NCBI RefSeq assembly: GCF_027118995.1 | Contig: NZ_CP098242.1 | Location: forward strand, 372,001-436,000 | Length of the DNA stretch: 64,000 nt | Reading direction: 5' to 3' | From: Oxalobacter vibrioformis | GTDB taxonomy: Bacteria; Pseudomonadota; Gammaproteobacteria; Burkholderiales; Burkholderiaceae_D | Shown: positions 31,071 through 39,811 of the stretch, in pieces | Position numbering within the stretch: the first letter of the stretch is position 1 | Layout of the letters: each line of letters starts with the position of its first letter | The notes under the pieces: model-generated | Told to the model about the DNA's origin: nothing | Database searches by the model: none | The model's input: only the letters and a program-made list of their open reading frames with translations | Position numbers and translations under genes: made by a program

Positions 31071-31105
31071 TTACACAAAGTTACAACTTAGGCTGCATTT
31101 TTACA
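31071..31105. promoter_or_regulatory. Phased TTACA direct repeats, candidate OmpR binding region
   Basis: TTACA begins at 31071, 31081 and 31101, exactly one and two helical turns apart. OmpR/PhoB-type winged-helix regulators bind direct repeats at 10-11 bp spacing, and OmpR sites contain TTTTAC/ACA-type half-sites. The array lies between the ompR-like gene and the divergent secreted-protein gene. Confidence 0.5.
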
Positions 31106-31187
31106 TTATTAGGCATGCCAATTCTGCATCTCTCCCCTAGAATAGGAAGCAGGCAAGTGTTTTGCCATAACAGGAACCTGAACAGAC

Positions 31188-31496
31188 ATGAAAGCCTCCC
31201 ACAAAATCGCGATTACGCTTTTTTCCTTCGGTATTTTTATCGGGACGGCTCACGCGCAGGAGTCACACGAAGAAAAACCTGCGGAAACACCCCAGCAATT
31301 GGCGGCTGAAGATGAAACCTCATACGTTGGTTATGGTCGCAGGATGCGCCGCAATACCAACTATGATAATTATTGCGGCGATTCGCCCTGCTCGAACTAC
31401 CGGCGGGCAAACCGGATGTCGCACCATGACCGGAAAATGCTTCGTCAGCAAGTCAATGAAGCAGGAAAAACGCTGTATCCGCAACGCCATCACTAA
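31188..31496 (+). CDS. Small secreted protein of unknown function
   Basis: A 102-residue protein with a clear signal peptide (MKASHKIAITLFSFGIFIG, cleavage probably after AHA at residue 23). The mature part is hydrophilic: an acidic stretch (EEKPAETPQQLAAEDE), a Tyr/Asn/Arg stretch with two Cys (NYCGDSPCSNY) that may form a disulfide, and a basic C-terminus. I recognise no family. It faces the EnvZ/OmpR-like operon across the TTACA repeats, so it may be a target of that system, which is inference. Confidence 0.65.
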   Translation: MKASHKIAITLFSFGIFIGTAHAQESHEEKPAETPQQLAAEDETSYVGYGRRMRRNTNYDNYCGDSPCSNYRRANRMSHHDRKMLRQQVNEAGKTLYPQRHH

Positions 31497-31725
31497 AAGC
31501 ACCCGTCACGGATTTCACGCGTATCAACACTTTTTTAATATCCTGAAAAAAATAGTGCTATAGCTTTGTATTTATGGCATAATCCATGGTTTCGCGCTGC
31601 AGCATTTTTGCAGTGCACAGGATAAAAACCGATTTAAAACACCCAAGGCAAGTTGCCGGCAATCAGATCAGGATGCGGTATGGATCAATGAAGTGCTGGC
31701 TGGCTACCGAACAATAGAGGCAAAA

Positions 31726-31992
31726 ATGAAAGAAGGCATTCATCCGGAATATCGTGACGTTGTTTTTCACGACATCTCATGCGATTTTAAATTCATCACC
31801 CGTTCAACCATCCCTGCCCGTGAAACCATCACGTTTGAAGGCAAGGAGTATCCTTACATAAAGGTTGAGGTTTCTTCCGAATCGCATCCGTTTTACACCG
31901 GAAAATACAAGATTGTAGATACCGCAGGCCGCGTGGAAAAATTCCGCCAGAAATTCGGCAAAGTCGGCTCCAAAACACATGTGGCAGGCTGA
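31726..31992 (+). CDS. rpmE2: 50S ribosomal protein L31, type B
   Basis: An 88-residue large-subunit protein. It begins [20 protein letters not shown] and contains [22 protein letters not shown] sequence (here [16 protein letters not shown]) and [21 protein letters not shown]. It lacks the CxxC zinc ligands of type A, which marks it as the zinc-independent form often induced under zinc limitation. I start it at 31726, where AGAGG lies five bases upstream; the longer in-frame start adds eleven residues not seen in the family. A strong terminator follows. Confidence 0.95.
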   Translation: MKEGIHPEYRDVVFHDISCDFKFITRSTIPARETITFEGKEYPYIKVEVSSESHPFYTGKYKIVDTAGRVEKFRQKFGKVGSKTHVAG

Positions 31993-32010
31993 CACTGCAA
32001 CAGCATACAA

Positions 32011-32036
32011 AAGGCAGCTTCGGCTGCCTTTTTTTT
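32011..32036 (+). terminator. Rho-independent terminator after L31
   Basis: AAGGCAGC, loop TTCG, GCTGCCTT followed by a run of eight T in total. Textbook terminator 19 bases past the stop. Confidence 0.95.
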
Positions 32037-32077
32037 CCTGTTCATGCCAAACTGATACCTGAGCTATTTTCAAGACA

Positions 32078-33835
32078 ATGCCAGACACACCATCAAGACC
32101 TCCCACCGCCATGAAGCCTGTTCGTCTTCCGGCTTCAGCAACGCTGACGCTGCCGCGCTGGGGGCTGATACTGTTGTGCCTGCTTTATATCCTCCCGGGT
32201 CTTTTTGGCCGTGACCCCTGGAAAAACATTGATGCCGCCAACTTCGGTGTCATGTGGACCATGGCCAAGGGAACATTCAATGACTGGCTGTACCCGAATA
32301 TAGCCGGACAGGCCATGTCGCGCTACGGTCCCATGACATTCTGGGCCGGTGCCATCTTTATCAAGGTTTTTGGCTGGTTAACCGGTGCCGTAACGGCAGC
32401 CAGAATGGCGACTCTTTTCTTTTTTTCACTGGCTGCCTATTCGGTCTGGCAAACGGCTTTTCTGCTGGGCCGCCGCACCGAAGCGCAACCCATGCGGCTT
32501 GCCTTTGGCGGCCACCCTGAACCCGATGATTATGGCAGGGTACTTGCTGACGGCACGTTACTGATTTACCTCGGCTGCCTGGGCCTGATCATGTTCAGCC
32601 ATGAAACCAGTGTCAATGCGCTTTACGTGGCCCTGATCGCCTTCACCCTCTTCAGAAGTACCTGTTACGTCACCAGACCCGGAATAAAAAATGCGGTTCT
32701 CCTGGGATTTTCACTGGGCTGTCTTGCCCTGACAAATGGGCTGATTACCCCCGCGGCGCTCTATCTTGGCTTTATTGCCACCGTATTTTTCTTGCCTGGG
32801 CTCCGTTCACGCACACTATCGCATCTGTTGATCGCGCTTGTGGTCACGCTGGCCCTGATTTTTTCCTGGGCAATTGTTTCACAGGCCATCCATCCCTACA
32901 ACGGCTCCCCGGTGAATCTCTGGATGCAATGGAATATCGAACAGATAAGCCCTCCCGATCTGCATTCCAGCAGTTATGTTTTCCGGTACGCGCTTTGGGG
33001 ATTCTGGCCGGCATGGCCTTATGCCTGCTGGGCGGTATATGCCTGGCGCCGCCAGTTGCGTGAACCGCACGTGATGCTTCCCCTCCTCTTTGCGCTTATC
33101 TTCTTTTTGCTGGCTGTCCTGAATTTCCAGAAGGAAGAAACGCTCATGCTAGCCATGTTTCCGCCACTGGCAATTCTTGCCGCTTTTGGCCTGCCCACCA
33201 TGAAGCGTGGCGCTATCAATGCCGTGGACTGGTTCTCCGTCATGAGTTTTACACTTGTCGCCGCGGTCATCTGGGTATGCTGGATCGCTGCACAAACCGG
33301 CTGGCCACCAAAAATTGCACGCAATGCCCTGAAACTGGCACCCGGTTTTGTGCCGGAATTCAATATCCTGGCGCTCCTGATCGCGACACTTGTCACCATC
33401 AGCTGGTTTGCCCTTGTTTACTGGCGGTTGTCCAGACAGCCTTCTGTGCTCTGGCGCGCTGTTGTCCTCTCTTCCGGCGGCGTTATCCTGTGCTGGCTGC
33501 TTTTAGCCACACTCTGGCTGCCGTGGATCAACTATAACAAGAGCTATGCGCCTGTGGCAGCCGAACTGGCGGAAAACATTCCGGACAAGCATATCTGTGT
33601 TGATACCAACGTCGGCTGGGCACAGCGTGCCTCCTTTGCCTATTTTGGCGATATCCGTTTCTCGGGATTTCATGAGGATACCTGCGGCTATCTCCTGCTG
33701 CAGGATACCACGCCAAAACGCAACCGACCGCCTTCGCCGGAGTTCATGAATGGCATGAGGCTGCTGTGGGAAGGAAACAGGCCAAGCGACCGCACCGAAC
33801 GCTTCCGCCTGTACCAGTACCAGCAGCACAAATGA
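32078..33835 (+). CDS. GT39/ArnT-like membrane glycosyltransferase
   Basis: A 585-residue polytopic protein with about eleven hydrophobic helices and a C-terminal periplasmic segment of ~110 residues. The first extracytoplasmic loop has GRDPWKNIDAANFGVMWTMA, matching the acidic motif (xDxE-like, here GRDPW...DAA) of dolichyl-phosphate/undecaprenyl-phosphate-sugar transferases of the PMT/ArnT group. These move a sugar from a lipid carrier to lipid A, protein or glycan on the periplasmic side. Acceptor and sugar are unknown. Its stop overlaps the start of the following MATE gene (ATGA), so the two are translationally coupled. Confidence 0.75.
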   Translation: MPDTPSRPPTAMKPVRLPASATLTLPRWGLILLCLLYILPGLFGRDPWKNIDAANFGVMWTMAKGTFNDWLYPNIAGQAMSRYGPMTFWAGAIFIKVFGWLTGAVTAARMATLFFFSLAAYSVWQTAFLLGRRTEAQPMRLAFGGHPEPDDYGRVLADGTLLIYLGCLGLIMFSHETSVNALYVALIAFTLFRSTCYVTRPGIKNAVLLGFSLGCLALTNGLITPAALYLGFIATVFFLPGLRSRTLSHLLIALVVTLALIFSWAIVSQAIHPYNGSPVNLWMQWNIEQISPPDLHSSSYVFRYALWGFWPAWPYACWAVYAWRRQLREPHVMLPLLFALIFFLLAVLNFQKEETLMLAMFPPLAILAAFGLPTMKRGAINAVDWFSVMSFTLVAAVIWVCWIAAQTGWPPKIARNALKLAPGFVPEFNILALLIATLVTISWFALVYWRLSRQPSVLWRAVVLSSGGVILCWLLLATLWLPWINYNKSYAPVAAELAENIPDKHICVDTNVGWAQRASFAYFGDIRFSGFHEDTCGYLLLQDTTPKRNRPPSPEFMNGMRLLWEGNRPSDRTERFRLYQYQQHK

Positions 33836-35214
33836 AAAATGTTCAGCTTGCATCGAAAAACCTGACTGTCAGTGTCGCCAGCCTCGCCTGGCCCATCCTC
33901 ATCGCGCAACTGGCCGGTATCGCCAACCCCGTTCTTGATACCATCATGGTCGCCCGCTTTTCAGCAACCGACCTGGCAGCACTGGCAATCGGCGCTTCCA
34001 TTTATGTCAGTGTCATTGTTGCGCTCAATGGCGTCATGCAGTCGCTGACACCTACTTTCGGGCAGATGTATGGCGCCGGCCAGTTCAGGGAAATTGGCCG
34101 GGAAGTCAAGCAGGGGGTCTGGCTGGCCATTTTTCTTTCCTTTATTGGCTCACTCATTCTCTTTTTTCCGACACCGCTGCTTTCCATTGCCAGGGCGCGA
34201 CCTGAACTGGCAGAAAAAGCGACGCTTTACCTGCGCATCCTGGCATTTTCCCTGCCAGCCACCCTCAATTTTCTCGTTTACATTACGCTCAATAACGCCA
34301 TTGCACGCCCCAAAATGGTCATGGCAATTCAGGTATGCGGCCTCTTTCTCAAGGTCCCGTTAAATACCCTCTTTATTTTCGGTGGACTGGGCCTGCCTGC
34401 CATGGGCGGACCAGGATGCGCACTGGCGACACTGTGCCTGACCTGGTTCATGCTGATAACCGGCTGGCTTATTCTCAAACTGAATCCCTTCTACCGCTTC
34501 CTGCATCTCTTTGGTACCGGCATTGCCCTTCCCGACTGGCGTTCGTTAAAAGAATTGCTCAGGCTGGGATTACCCCTGGGGCTGAATTACTTTATTGAAG
34601 TCACTTCGTTTACTTTTATGGCACTCTTTATCGCCCGTATAGGAGAAGATGTCGTTGCTGGGCATCAGATTATTGCCAATTTGTCCTCCGTTCTTTACAT
34701 GCTGCCGCTGGCAACCGCCAATGCCACCAGCACCCTGGTCGCACAATCCATCGGCGCGGGCAATCTTCTCCTGGCCAGAAAAATTGCCTTTTCGGGCCAG
34801 CGCCTGGCAGGCTGTATCGCCATTTTTGTCGGCACCAATGTCTGGTTCTTTAAAGACTTTATTATCGGGACCTATACGTCCAACCCGGTCATCGCAAAAA
34901 ACGCCCTGCCGCTCATCCTGTTTGTCTGCTGCTACCAGTTTTTTGACGCAATACAGGTCACTGCCGCCCATATCCTTCGGGCATACAAAGTCGTGCTTGC
35001 CCCCACCCTGCTTTATTTCATGACGCTGTGGTGCGCCGGTCTGGGTGGCGGCTACCTCCTTGCCTTCAATATTTTCGGGCTTGATCTGCCCTCCCGCATC
35101 ACCAATGCAGCCGGCTTCTGGTTCAGCAACGGGGTCAGTCTCGTCTTTTTGGCAACGTTTCTTTTTATCCTGCTGAAAAGGGTGGAAAAACAGGCTGCCG
35201 GCAATATTGCCTGA
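33832..35214 (+). CDS. MATE-family transporter, copy 1
   Basis: A 460-residue protein with twelve predicted membrane helices of the multi-antimicrobial extrusion family (Na+ or H+ antiport). Family landmarks: the NPVLDTIMVARFSATDLAALA stretch near residue 30, the paired halves, and the GHQIIANLSSVLYMLPLA segment at the start of the second half. I start it at 33832 in the ATGA overlap with the glycosyltransferase stop, since a homologous second copy starts with the same MKN. The tight coupling to a lipid-linked sugar transferase makes a role in glycoconjugate export worth considering besides drug efflux. Confidence 0.88.
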   Translation: MKNVQLASKNLTVSVASLAWPILIAQLAGIANPVLDTIMVARFSATDLAALAIGASIYVSVIVALNGVMQSLTPTFGQMYGAGQFREIGREVKQGVWLAIFLSFIGSLILFFPTPLLSIARARPELAEKATLYLRILAFSLPATLNFLVYITLNNAIARPKMVMAIQVCGLFLKVPLNTLFIFGGLGLPAMGGPGCALATLCLTWFMLITGWLILKLNPFYRFLHLFGTGIALPDWRSLKELLRLGLPLGLNYFIEVTSFTFMALFIARIGEDVVAGHQIIANLSSVLYMLPLATANATSTLVAQSIGAGNLLLARKIAFSGQRLAGCIAIFVGTNVWFFKDFIIGTYTSNPVIAKNALPLILFVCCYQFFDAIQVTAAHILRAYKVVLAPTLLYFMTLWCAGLGGGYLLAFNIFGLDLPSRITNAAGFWFSNGVSLVFLATFLFILLKRVEKQAAGNIA

Positions 35215-35318
35215 ATCTCTCCTGGGTACCCCAGCGCAATTGTTTTTCATGATCTCCCGCATGAAAAACCCATAAAAAGCATACCAAAATGGTATTCTCT
35301 GAATCAGCAGGATACCTG

Positions 35319-35460
35319 AGGAACCGCTGATTAATGTGTTTTGGGAGATGAAGTACAAGGCAAACGGAGCAGCAAGCGCGGCATATCTCGGGATAGACAA
35401 GCTTGCGAGCAGCGAAGAGCGCAGCAATTCGCTCACAAGGCACATTAATCAGCGGTCCCT
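35319..35460. repeat. Palindrome-ended ~142-bp repeat, copy B
   Basis: Same family as copy A: ends AGGAACCGCTGATTAATGTG and its near-perfect complement (one mismatch, GGTCCCT). The interior shares ATCTCGGGATAGACAAGCTT and neighbours. It lies between the two MATE genes, ending 30 bases before the second start, hence probably in that gene's transcript or promoter. Confidence 0.9.
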
Positions 35461-35489
35461 GAGACTTTTCCGCGCAAACCGGTGTACCC

Positions 35490-36926
35490 ATGAAAAACAT
35501 CAGACTGACGTCCAGTAACCCGACCCTGAGTATCGCCAGTCTTGCCGTGCCCATCCTCATCGGCCTTCTTGCTGCGGTTGGCAATCCGGTTCTTGATACC
35601 ATCATGGTTGCCCGCTTTTCATCAACCGACCTGGCCGCCCTGGCTGTCGGTGCCTCGATCTATGTCAGCATTTTTGTTCCGCTTGCCGGCATGATGTCAT
35701 CACTTACGCCCACATTCGGCCATTTTTATGGTGCCGGCAATTTCAGAGAAATGCGTGATACCGTCAAGCAAGGCATCTGGCTTGCACTTTTTATTGCCGC
35801 TGTCGGATCCACCCTGCTTTCTTTTCCGGGCGCGCTGCTTTCTTTGGCCAAGGCTCCCCCCGAGTTGGTAGAAAAAGCCACGCTGTACCTGCGTGTTCTG
35901 GCATTTTCACTACCTGCCTCCATGTGTTTTTTCGTTTACAGCACACTGAATAATGCCATCGCACGCCCTAAAATGGTCATGGCAATACAGGTAAGCGGCC
36001 TGCTTCTCAAAATTCCGCTCAATATTGTTTTTATCTTTGGCTGGTTTGGCATACCTGCCTTTGGTGGACCAGGATGCGCCATGGCAACCGGACTACTGGC
36101 CTGGTTTATGCTGGCAGCCGCTATCGCCATCCTCCGCTTGGACTCTTTTTACAGCTTTTTACATCTGTTCGGCAGTGGCTTTGTCTGGCCGCGCTGGCAT
36201 ATGCTTAAAGAGCTTCTCAAGCTGGGTATTCCGATGGGCATGAACTCATTTATCGAGATAACGTCCTTCACATTCATGGCCCTTTTCATTGCCCGTATTG
36301 GCGTCGATATTGTCGCAGGCCACCAGATCGTCGCCAATATTTCCACCGTACTCTATATGCTGCCTCTGGCAACTGCCAATGCCACCAGCGCACTGGTCGC
36401 ACAATGCCTTGGTGCAAAGCGGCTTCCGCTGGCAAGACAAATCGCCTTTTCCGGACAACGCCTTGCTGTGTGCATTGCCATAGTGATTGCCATTTCTTCG
36501 TGGTTTCTTCGGCATCAGATCATCGGTGCTTACACATCCAATGAAAGCATTGTTACCACGGCGTTGCCGCTGATTACCTTTGTTTGTTGCTATCAGTTCT
36601 TTTTCGCTTTTCAAATTACTTCCGGCTATATTCTGAGGGCCTATAAAGTTGTACTGGCGCCAACCCTGCTGTATTTTCTGACCTTCTGGTGCGTCGGACT
36701 GGGTGGAGGCTACATACTGGCATTCGATGTATTTCACCTTCAGCCGCCGGCCAGGATCACAGGAGCTGGCGGATTCTGGTTCGCCTACAGCATTAGCGTT
36801 GTACTGCAATCCATGAGCCTGATGACACTGCTCAAAACCATTCAACGGCGCACCGAAAAAAAGCCGCTGAAGCGGCTGAAACGTCCTGAAGAAAATCATT
36901 GCAGAATCAGGCCTTTCTGTTGTTAG
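35490..36926 (+). CDS. MATE-family transporter, copy 2
   Basis: A 478-residue twelve-helix MATE transporter clearly paralogous to the preceding one: identical blocks include NPVLDTIMVARFS, NAIARPKMVMAIQV, GGPGCA, and YMLPLATANATSALVAQ-type sequence. The pair is therefore a tandem duplication that has diverged. The C-terminus is about 18 residues longer and basic (Arg/Lys-rich) then ends CRIRPFCC, unlike copy 1. A palindromic repeat separates the copies. Substrate unknown. Confidence 0.9.
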   Translation: MKNIRLTSSNPTLSIASLAVPILIGLLAAVGNPVLDTIMVARFSSTDLAALAVGASIYVSIFVPLAGMMSSLTPTFGHFYGAGNFREMRDTVKQGIWLALFIAAVGSTLLSFPGALLSLAKAPPELVEKATLYLRVLAFSLPASMCFFVYSTLNNAIARPKMVMAIQVSGLLLKIPLNIVFIFGWFGIPAFGGPGCAMATGLLAWFMLAAAIAILRLDSFYSFLHLFGSGFVWPRWHMLKELLKLGIPMGMNSFIEITSFTFMALFIARIGVDIVAGHQIVANISTVLYMLPLATANATSALVAQCLGAKRLPLARQIAFSGQRLAVCIAIVIAISSWFLRHQIIGAYTSNESIVTTALPLITFVCCYQFFFAFQITSGYILRAYKVVLAPTLLYFLTFWCVGLGGGYILAFDVFHLQPPARITGAGGFWFAYSISVVLQSMSLMTLLKTIQRRTEKKPLKRLKRPEENHCRIRPFCC

Positions 36927-36979
36927 AATAGAAAAACAGCTGCAAAAACGCAATGTCATCATCAACAAGGGAGGAACGT

Positions 36980-37888
36980 ATGAGCAACGATATCATCTGC
37001 CTGGGCAAATCCACGCTTGACCTTATCTGGCCTCTCGAATCCCTGCCGGGAAAAGGCGGTAAATTCATTGCTCGTGACTTTATCCAACTGGGCGGCGGCA
37101 TGGCTGCCACTGCTGCGGTTGCCGTATCACGTCTCGGCCGGAAGGTCGCCTTTTACGGACGGGCCGGAGATGACGCCGCCGGCCATGCCATGCTGGATGA
37201 ACTGGCTGGCTATGGTGTGGATGTTTCCCAATTTCGCCTTTTCCCCAACGCACGCTCTTCTGTTTCCGGCATTCTGGTTGATAAGGAAGGCGAGCGAGCC
37301 ATTGCCAATTTTCGCGGCGCTGACATCCCTGATGAAGCGCACTGGCTTGATCTCGATGATGTGGCACAAACCCATGCCGTACTTGTCGATGTCCGCTGGA
37401 AAGAAGGTGCAGTCAGCATTTGCGCCAAGGCACGCGCACATGGTATCCCTACCATTTTAGATGGGGAAATTGCCGATCTGGACATCTATGATGCCCTCCT
37501 GCCCCTGGTTGACCATGCGATCTTTTCCCTTCCGGGGTTACGTTCATATGGTGGTGCCGTTACCAACCATCTTCAGATTCTCCAGAAAGTACGCGAACAG
37601 GGCTGCAAGGTGGCTGCCGTTACCATGGGAGCACAGGGCTGCCTCTGGATAGACGACAACGGGGTTCAGCATCAGGCGGCCTTCGGTGTGAATGTGGTCG
37701 ACACAACCGGTGCAGGCGATGTCTTTCACGGCGCTTATGCTGTCGCGCTGGCAGAAGGTAAAAATACCGTTGAAGCCATGCGCTTTGCCAGTGGTGTTGC
37801 GGCACTCAAATGCACCCACTACGGTGGCCGGGCCGGCATCCCGGATCGGGAGGAAGTCGATGCTTTCCTGGCAGAACAGTTCTGTTAG
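36980..37888 (+). CDS. PfkB-family carbohydrate kinase
   Basis: A 302-residue sugar kinase of the ribokinase/PfkB group. The N-terminal substrate region (GKSTLDLIWPL; GGGMAATAAVAVSRLG) and the C-terminal PfkB signature with catalytic Asp (DTTGAGDVFHGAYAVAL) are intact. The specific sugar is not evident; sulfofructose, ribose or 2-keto-3-deoxy acids are all possible. Start at 36980 is preceded by GGGAGGAA at ideal distance; the upstream in-frame ATG at 36953 is not. Followed seven bases later by thpR in the same direction. Confidence 0.88.
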   Translation: MSNDIICLGKSTLDLIWPLESLPGKGGKFIARDFIQLGGGMAATAAVAVSRLGRKVAFYGRAGDDAAGHAMLDELAGYGVDVSQFRLFPNARSSVSGILVDKEGERAIANFRGADIPDEAHWLDLDDVAQTHAVLVDVRWKEGAVSICAKARAHGIPTILDGEIADLDIYDALLPLVDHAIFSLPGLRSYGGAVTNHLQILQKVREQGCKVAAVTMGAQGCLWIDDNGVQHQAAFGVNVVDTTGAGDVFHGAYAVALAEGKNTVEAMRFASGVAALKCTHYGGRAGIPDREEVDAFLAEQFC

Positions 37889-37895
37889 TTGAAAC

Positions 37896-38423
37896 ATGAC
37901 CGGATCGCTTCGCCTGTTTTTTGCCCTGTGGCCGGATGAGTCAACACGAAAAGCGCTGTCAGCATGGCAATCAGCCGTTTCAGGAAGAAAAGTGCCTCCG
38001 GAAAATCTGCACATCACTCTGGCCTTTCTGGGAGAACAACCTGCCAGCGCTGTACCTGAACTGTCCCGGATTCTTGAACAGGTCTCTTCTGATGCCATCG
38101 GCCTGAAACTGGACAGGATGGGGTACTTTTCACACAGCCGGATCAGTTGGGCGGGAATGAAAGCTATCCCGCCTGAACTCACACAGCTTTATAAAGGGCT
38201 TGCCACCGTACTCGCAGAAAAATCCATTTCCTATGACAGGCGAAACCGTTTCAAACCGCATATTACGCTGGCGCGCCATTCCAGCCGGACAGAAACAGCA
38301 GATTTAAAACCCATCACATGGCATGCCAATCATCTTGTTCTGGTGGAATCCCGCATCAGGCAGGATAAAAAAGGAAGTCATCCCCAATACATCCCGGTTG
38401 CAGAACGTATGCTGGGCAATTAA
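37896..38423 (+). CDS. thpR: RNA 2',3'-cyclic phosphodiesterase (2H family)
   Basis: A 175-residue 2H phosphoesterase that opens 2',3'-cyclic phosphate ends on RNA, formerly called 2'-5' RNA ligase. Both catalytic HxTL motifs are present: ENLHITLAFLGE (His39) and KPHITLARHSS (His about 123). The start RLFFALWPDE is the standard family opening. Cotranscribed with the PfkB kinase. Its last four bases overlap the end of the convergent tcdA gene. Confidence 0.9.
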   Translation: MTGSLRLFFALWPDESTRKALSAWQSAVSGRKVPPENLHITLAFLGEQPASAVPELSRILEQVSSDAIGLKLDRMGYFSHSRISWAGMKAIPPELTQLYKGLATVLAEKSISYDRRNRFKPHITLARHSSRTETADLKPITWHANHLVLVESRIRQDKKGSHPQYIPVAERMLGN

Positions 38424-39268
38424 CCCACTCCATCATTCTCTTCTTTCCTGTTTGCGTTTTCAGCCAGCCGCCGCAAAACAACAGATGCCGCCACCATGCC
38501 AAAAGATGCGGTAACGGTGACAGATGTGCCAAAACGCAATGAATCTGTTTCAGCAAGCGCCCTCTCTTCCAGTATATCGGGCAATGCTTTACTCACGCCC
38601 TCCGGGTATCGCAGTGGCTCAGTTGAATAAACAGCATCGATGCCGAAAGGACGGAGCCCGCGGGGGAAACCGTATTTCTGCCTCAGACGTTTTCTGACAC
38701 GGGCCAAAAGCGGTTCCTGCTCCGTCCGGCACAAGTCACAAACGGCAATTTGTGTCGGATCCGTCTGCCCGCCCGCACCGCCGACTGTCACCAGGGGAAT
38801 CCCATTTTCGCGACACCAGGCAATCAATGCTGTTTTGGCAAACATATCATCGATGGCATCAATCACATAATCAAACGCCTGATTGCCCAAAAGCGTTTGC
38901 GGATTTTCCAGCGTCACCTTTTCTGCCACTTCCCGTACCCTGCAGGCCGCATTGATCTGCCTGATACGCTCGGCCAGCACACTGATCTTGCTTTTGCCCA
39001 TCGTATTCTGTAGCGCCTGGATTTGCCGGTTTTTGTTGGAAGGCGCGACACAGTCCGGATCAATCAGGGTCAGATTACCAATACCGCTCCGTGCCAGCGC
39101 CTCAACTGCCCAGGAACCAACCCCGCCAACACCGATAATGCAAACATGGGCCTTCTGAAAGCAATCGAATGCTGCTTCTCCATATAAATGCCGGACACCC
39201 TCAAAGCAAATGCGTGGTTCAAGTGCCTCTTCCCGGTCATGTGCTGTCTTTTCTGCTGATTTATTCAT
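38420..39268 (-). CDS. tcdA: tRNA threonylcarbamoyladenosine dehydratase (ThiF/MoeB-like)
   Basis: A 282-residue E1-like ATP-dependent enzyme that cyclises t6A37 to ct6A in tRNAs. It shows the nucleotide-binding GVGGVGSWAVEALARSGIG, LIDPDCVAPSNKNRQ with the key Asp and Arg, and YVIDAIDDMFAKTALI. CDLCRTEQEPLLARVRKRL matches TcdA (CsdL) rather than MoeB or ThiF. The window also contains the t6A-pathway gene sua5. Terminates head to head with thpR, overlapping by four bases. Confidence 0.9.
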   Translation of the reverse strand: MNKSAEKTAHDREEALEPRICFEGVRHLYGEAAFDCFQKAHVCIIGVGGVGSWAVEALARSGIGNLTLIDPDCVAPSNKNRQIQALQNTMGKSKISVLAERIRQINAACRVREVAEKVTLENPQTLLGNQAFDYVIDAIDDMFAKTALIAWCRENGIPLVTVGGAGGQTDPTQIAVCDLCRTEQEPLLARVRKRLRQKYGFPRGLRPFGIDAVYSTEPLRYPEGVSKALPDILEERALAETDSLRFGTSVTVTASFGMVAASVVLRRLAENANRKEENDGVG

Positions 39269-39811
39269 CGCGCAATTTTAACCAAACCTTTCCAAAAAGC
39301 CTATCCAGTTCATCCACACCGTTTTCATCAAAAAACCGGCGGTTAATCATTATCTGTAATCGACACCCTGAAAAAGTTGAGGTAAGATTGTTAATAGTAT
39401 TTTGGCAACGCAGTAACTGGCCTTACTTTTTCCAGGTTCTGTTTATCTTGGAATATTTCTCATCATAGGTGATATGAGAGCAATGTTTCCTCAGCTGAAA
39501 AGTTATCCTGCCGGGATGATTCCCATCTCACTGGCGAGTCTGGCGCTTTTTCATGCCAAAAAGGCCTCCCCCCGTTTTCTGCGCAATATTCCTCGACAAG
39601 ACATTCCTCCACAGCGAACAGCCGCTTTTTTCAGTGCGCTTGCCCTGTTGTGGAAATGTTGAACTGAACCCTGCATCCAGCCTGTTTGCTGACAGGAAAT
39701 CAAACAACTATCGGCATAAAAGGAAATACATGACATTCAAAAAAGAACATATTCATTCAATCTGATAAACACTGCTGTTTCAGATCACACCATTGAATAG
39801 GAGGAAGCATT
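39269..39811. other. Intergenic region before cfa
   Basis: About 540 bases between the divergent tcdA and cfa starts. Short frames exist (for example 39474-39662) but their products are featureless and lack ribosome sites. It probably contains the cfa promoter. I see no repeat or structured RNA here. Confidence 0.5.

Noticed and set aside
38420..38423. Four-base convergent overlap of thpR and tcdA
   Set aside because: Common in compact genomes and not informative by itself.
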